Positions 61,218 to 64,000 of a stretch of 64,000 nucleotides of DNA are shown here, piece by piece. This DNA is from Proteus vulgaris (lineage in GTDB: Bacteria > Pseudomonadota > Gammaproteobacteria > Enterobacterales > Enterobacteriaceae), in assembly GCF_016239305.1 (NCBI RefSeq), contig NZ_JAEHOQ010000003.1, forward strand, positions 124,001 through 188,000. The letters are read 5' to 3'. The translations under genes were made by a program, and so were the position numbers. Below the pieces are notes generated by a model that was not told the DNA's origin, searched no databases, and saw only the letters and a list, made by a program, of their open reading frames with translations. How positions within the stretch are numbered: the stretch's first letter is position 1; the number at the start of each line of letters is the position of its first letter.

Positions 61218-64000
61218 ATGAAGTTTACCGATATTTTTGTTCGGCGACCTGTTTTGGCATTAGTTGTTAGCACATTGATCCTTTTACTGGGCGTATTTGC
61301 GTTCAGTAAACTGCCTGTTCGCCAATACCCAATGCTACAGAATTCAACGATTACGATTGCAACAGATTATCCTGGCGCTTCGTCTGAGCTTATGCAGGGA
61401 TTTGTTACCCAACCAATTACACAAGCGGTTTCCTCTGTTGAGGGTGTTGATTATATTTCTTCATCTTCAGTACAAGGTAAAAGTTTAGTCACCGTTCGAA
61501 TGGAATTAAACCGTGATCCGACTCAAGCCTTAACGCAAGTTATGGCGAAGGTAAATCAAGTTCGTTATAAGTTGCCAGAACAAGCTTATGATCCGGTGAT
61601 TGAGCTTTCATCAGGAGAATCAACAGCGGTAGCTTATGTGGGTTTCTCAAGTGAACAGCTTTCTATTCCTGAACTCACAGACTACCTTTCTCGCGTTGTT
61701 GAACCGATGTTCTCATCCATTAATGGCGTTGCTAAAGTGCAAGTTTTTGGTGGTCAACAATTGGCCATGCGCTTGTGGTTAGATGCAGATAAATTAGCAG
61801 GCCGTAACTTAACAGCTAGCGATGTGGCAGAGGCAGTTCGCCGTAATAACTATCAAGCTGCACCAGGTAAAGTTGAAGGTGAGTTCGTTATTGCTAACGT
61901 TTATGTTAATACTGATTTAACTAATGTCGAAGAATTTAAAGACATGGTTATCACTAATGATGGTAATAATCTTGTCCGTTTACGTGATATTGGTACTGTC
62001 GAGCTAGGTGCCGCAGCCACTGAAACCAGCGGTATTATGAATGGTAAAAAGGCCGTGTTTTTGGGTTTATTCCCGACACCAACAGGTAACCCACTCGTGA
62101 TTGTTGATGGTATTAGAGATCATCTAATCGATATTGAAAAAACCTTACCTCCTAGTGTCGATGTAGAACTAGCATTTGAAACTTCACGTTTTATCAAAGC
62201 CTCTATTAACCAAGTAGTACAAACATTAATTGAAGCGATTTTAATCGTTATCGCGGTCATCTACCTCTGTTTAGGATCATTTCGTTCAGTTCTTATTCCT
62301 GTACTTGCCATTCCGTTATCAATGCTAGGTGCCGCTGGATTAATGCTTGCCTTTGGCTTTAGTATTAACTTGCTCACCTTGCTAGCAATGGTTTTAGCCA
62401 TTGGACTTGTGGTAGATGATGCCATTGTTGTTGTTGAAAACGTTCATCGACATATTGAAGAAGGACTATCACCTGTTCAGGCTGCGTTGGTAGGAGCAAG
62501 AGAAGTTGCCGGCCCTGTTATTGCAATGACGATTACATTAGCTGCCGTTTATGCTCCTATTGGTTTAATGGCTGGATTAACAGGCGCATTATTTAAAGAG
62601 TTCGCCATAACGCTGGCAGGTAGTGTGATTGTATCCGGTATTGTGGCATTAACGTTATCCCCCGTGATGAGCTCATTAATGCTAAAACCAAAAGAAAATG
62701 AAGGCAAAATGGCTAAAATGGCTGAGTTTGTTTTCGATAAGATGGCTCACTACTATGGCTATGTCCTTAATTTTTCTTTAGCTAATCGCTGGTTAACTGT
62801 TGTTTTTGCCTTAGCCGTGTTTGTCAGCTTACCGTTTTTATATAGCCAGACAAAACAAGAGCTGGCACCTTCAGAAGATCAGGCGAGCGTTTTAACTGCT
62901 GTAAAAGCGCCACAACATGCAAACCTTGCCTATGCTGAGCGTTTTAATCAGAAACTAGATGAAATTTATATGAGTCTGCCTGAAACTGACAGCACATGGA
63001 TAATTAATGGTACTGATGGTCCATCAGCTAGCTTTGGTGGAATTAACTTTGATGGCTGGGATTTACGGGATCGCAACGCAGATCAAATCCAAGCTGATTT
63101 GCAAAATCGCGTCAATAATGTGGAAGGTACCAGTATTTTTGCTTTCCAATTAGCCTCTCTACCCGGCTCAGTGGGTGGATTACCTGTACAAATGGTGCTA
63201 CGTAGCCCATTAGGTTATCCGGTTTTGTTTGAAACAATGGAACAAATAAAACAGCAAGCCAGAGAAAGCGGTTTATTTGTCGTGGTGGATAGCGATTTAG
63301 ATTACAACAATCCCGTTGTTCAAGTTGCCATAGATCGAACTAAAGCTAATAGTTTAGGCATTCGTATGCAGGATATTGGTGAATCACTCTCACTATTAGT
63401 GGGTGAACACTATATTAACCGTTTTGGTATGGATGGACGTTCTTATGACGTTATTCCACAAAGTGTACGCCATCAACGCTTAACGCCTGCGGCTCTTGCT
63501 GGGCACTATATTCGAACTCAAGATAATGTGTTAATTCCATTATCAACTGTTGTGAATATTACGACGCAAGTTGAACCGAATAAACTGACACAGTTTAATC
63601 AACAAAACGCAGCTATTTTCCAAGCGATCCCCGCACCTGGCGTCACCATGGGGCAAGCGGTCGCCTTTCTTGAAACCGTGGCAGATTCATTACCCGCAGG
63701 ATTTAGTCATGATTGGCAATCTGATTCTCGCCAATTTACCCAAGAAGGAAATACATTAGTCTTTGCCTTTATTGCAGCGCTTATCATTATTTACTTAGTA
63801 TTAGCTGCGCAATATGAAAGCTTGGTCGATCCTTTAATTATCTTAATCACAGTACCATTATCAATTTGTGGCGCTTTAGTACCATTAGCGTTAGGTATGG
63901 TGACACTAAATATCTATACTCAAATTGGTTTAGTCACATTGATAGGACTTATCAGTAAGCACGGAATTTTAATGGTGGAATTTGCCAATGAGCTGCAAGT
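61218..64000 (+). CDS. RND multidrug efflux pump (MexI-like), cut by the window end
   Basis: The frame is open from ATG 61218 to the window end, giving 927 residues of an RND pump that is usually about 1030 long, so roughly 100 C-terminal residues are missing. The N-terminus MKFTDIFVRRPVLALVVS and the block RQYPMLQNSTITIATDYPGASSEL are typical for the HAE1 family. The proton-relay helix with adjacent Asp residues is in IGLVVDDAIVVVENVHRHIE. The last visible helix includes GLISKHGILMVEFANE. GGGAG stands 9 nt before the ATG. Substrates cannot be read from sequence; the SoxR control suggests redox-active compounds. An outer-membrane channel gene may follow outside the window. Confidence 0.95.
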   Translation, partial: MKFTDIFVRRPVLALVVSTLILLLGVFAFSKLPVRQYPMLQNSTITIATDYPGASSELMQGFVTQPITQAVSSVEGVDYISSSSVQGKSLVTVRMELNRDPTQALTQVMAKVNQVRYKLPEQAYDPVIELSSGESTAVAYVGFSSEQLSIPELTDYLSRVVEPMFSSINGVAKVQVFGGQQLAMRLWLDADKLAGRNLTASDVAEAVRRNNYQAAPGKVEGEFVIANVYVNTDLTNVEEFKDMVITNDGNNLVRLRDIGTVELGAAATETSGIMNGKKAVFLGLFPTPTGNPLVIVDGIRDHLIDIEKTLPPSVDVELAFETSRFIKASINQVVQTLIEAILIVIAVIYLCLGSFRSVLIPVLAIPLSMLGAAGLMLAFGFSINLLTLLAMVLAIGLVVDDAIVVVENVHRHIEEGLSPVQAALVGAREVAGPVIAMTITLAAVYAPIGLMAGLTGALFKEFAITLAGSVIVSGIVALTLSPVMSSLMLKPKENEGKMAKMAEFVFDKMAHYYGYVLNFSLANRWLTVVFALAVFVSLPFLYSQTKQELAPSEDQASVLTAVKAPQHANLAYAERFNQKLDEIYMSLPETDSTWIINGTDGPSASFGGINFDGWDLRDRNADQIQADLQNRVNNVEGTSIFAFQLASLPGSVGGLPVQMVLRSPLGYPVLFETMEQIKQQARESGLFVVVDSDLDYNNPVVQVAIDRTKANSLGIRMQDIGESLSLLVGEHYINRFGMDGRSYDVIPQSVRHQRLTPAALAGHYIRTQDNVLIPLSTVVNITTQVEPNKLTQFNQQNAAIFQAIPAPGVTMGQAVAFLETVADSLPAGFSHDWQSDSRQFTQEGNTLVFAFIAALIIIYLVLAAQYESLVDPLIILITVPLSICGALVPLALGMVTLNIYTQIGLVTLIGLISKHGILMVEFANELQ

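Overview
The window looks like a low-GC enterobacterial chromosome of the Morganellaceae, most likely Proteus or a close relative. The basis is an enteric-type gntRKU locus, RecX, Bax, SoxR with the E. coli cysteine spacing, a peptidoglycan O-acetylation cluster, and a SPI-1/Mxi-Spa-type type III secretion locus of the kind known from Proteus mirabilis. The species call is an inference from gene content; no rRNA, tRNA, integrase, insertion sequence or CRISPR array was recognised.

Region 1 (1-17135) is a Tc insecticidal toxin locus on the minus strand: TcA (8977-15843), TcB (4597-8925), a phage-type lysis cassette (holin, L-Ala-D-Glu endopeptidase, nested Rz/Rz1 spanins; 3257-4527) and a TccC protein with a C-terminal ADP-ribosyltransferase (375-3242). 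A divergent LysR regulator (16263-17135) flanks it. The layout fits a toxin made with its own lytic release device (type 10 secretion).

Region 2 (17140-37545) is mostly chromosomal. It holds recX without recA, a coupled trio of outer-membrane proteins (17951-21236), bax broken by one in-frame stop, patA-patB-ape1 for peptidoglycan O-acetylation, a cytoplasmic zinc-binding chemoreceptor, gntR-gntK-gntU with a perfect GntR-type operator, and a metal-uptake locus. The metal locus has a Tat-exported binding protein, a FecCD-type permease, an ATPase, a SAM methyltransferase, a ModD-like phosphoribosyltransferase homologue and a TonB receptor. ModE-like boxes of identical 24-nt span precede both the ABC operon and the receptor gene, which suggests a molybdenum or tungsten system with possible ligand chemistry.

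Region 3 (37648-59070) is an AT-rich type III secretion island. Minus-strand genes encode the AraC regulator, secretin, gatekeeper, export gate, ATPase complex, translocon chaperone and the IpaB/IpaC/IpaD-type translocon and tip. The divergent plus-strand set encodes SctD, needle, inner rod, SctJ, SctK, SctL and an OrgC-position protein. No effector, pilotin or lytic transglycosylase gene is seen inside it.

Region 4 (59071-64000) has soxR divergent from a DoxX protein, a membrane fusion protein and an RND pump (cut by the window end). A consensus-like SoxR box lies in a promoter with a 19-bp spacer, an arrangement like mexGHI of Pseudomonas aeruginosa.

Homopolymer and short tandem repeats lie in three coding regions: G9 in an Omp85-like gene, G8 in ape1 just before the catalytic Asp/His, and a 9-bp repeat in sctD. 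They may mark variable loci.
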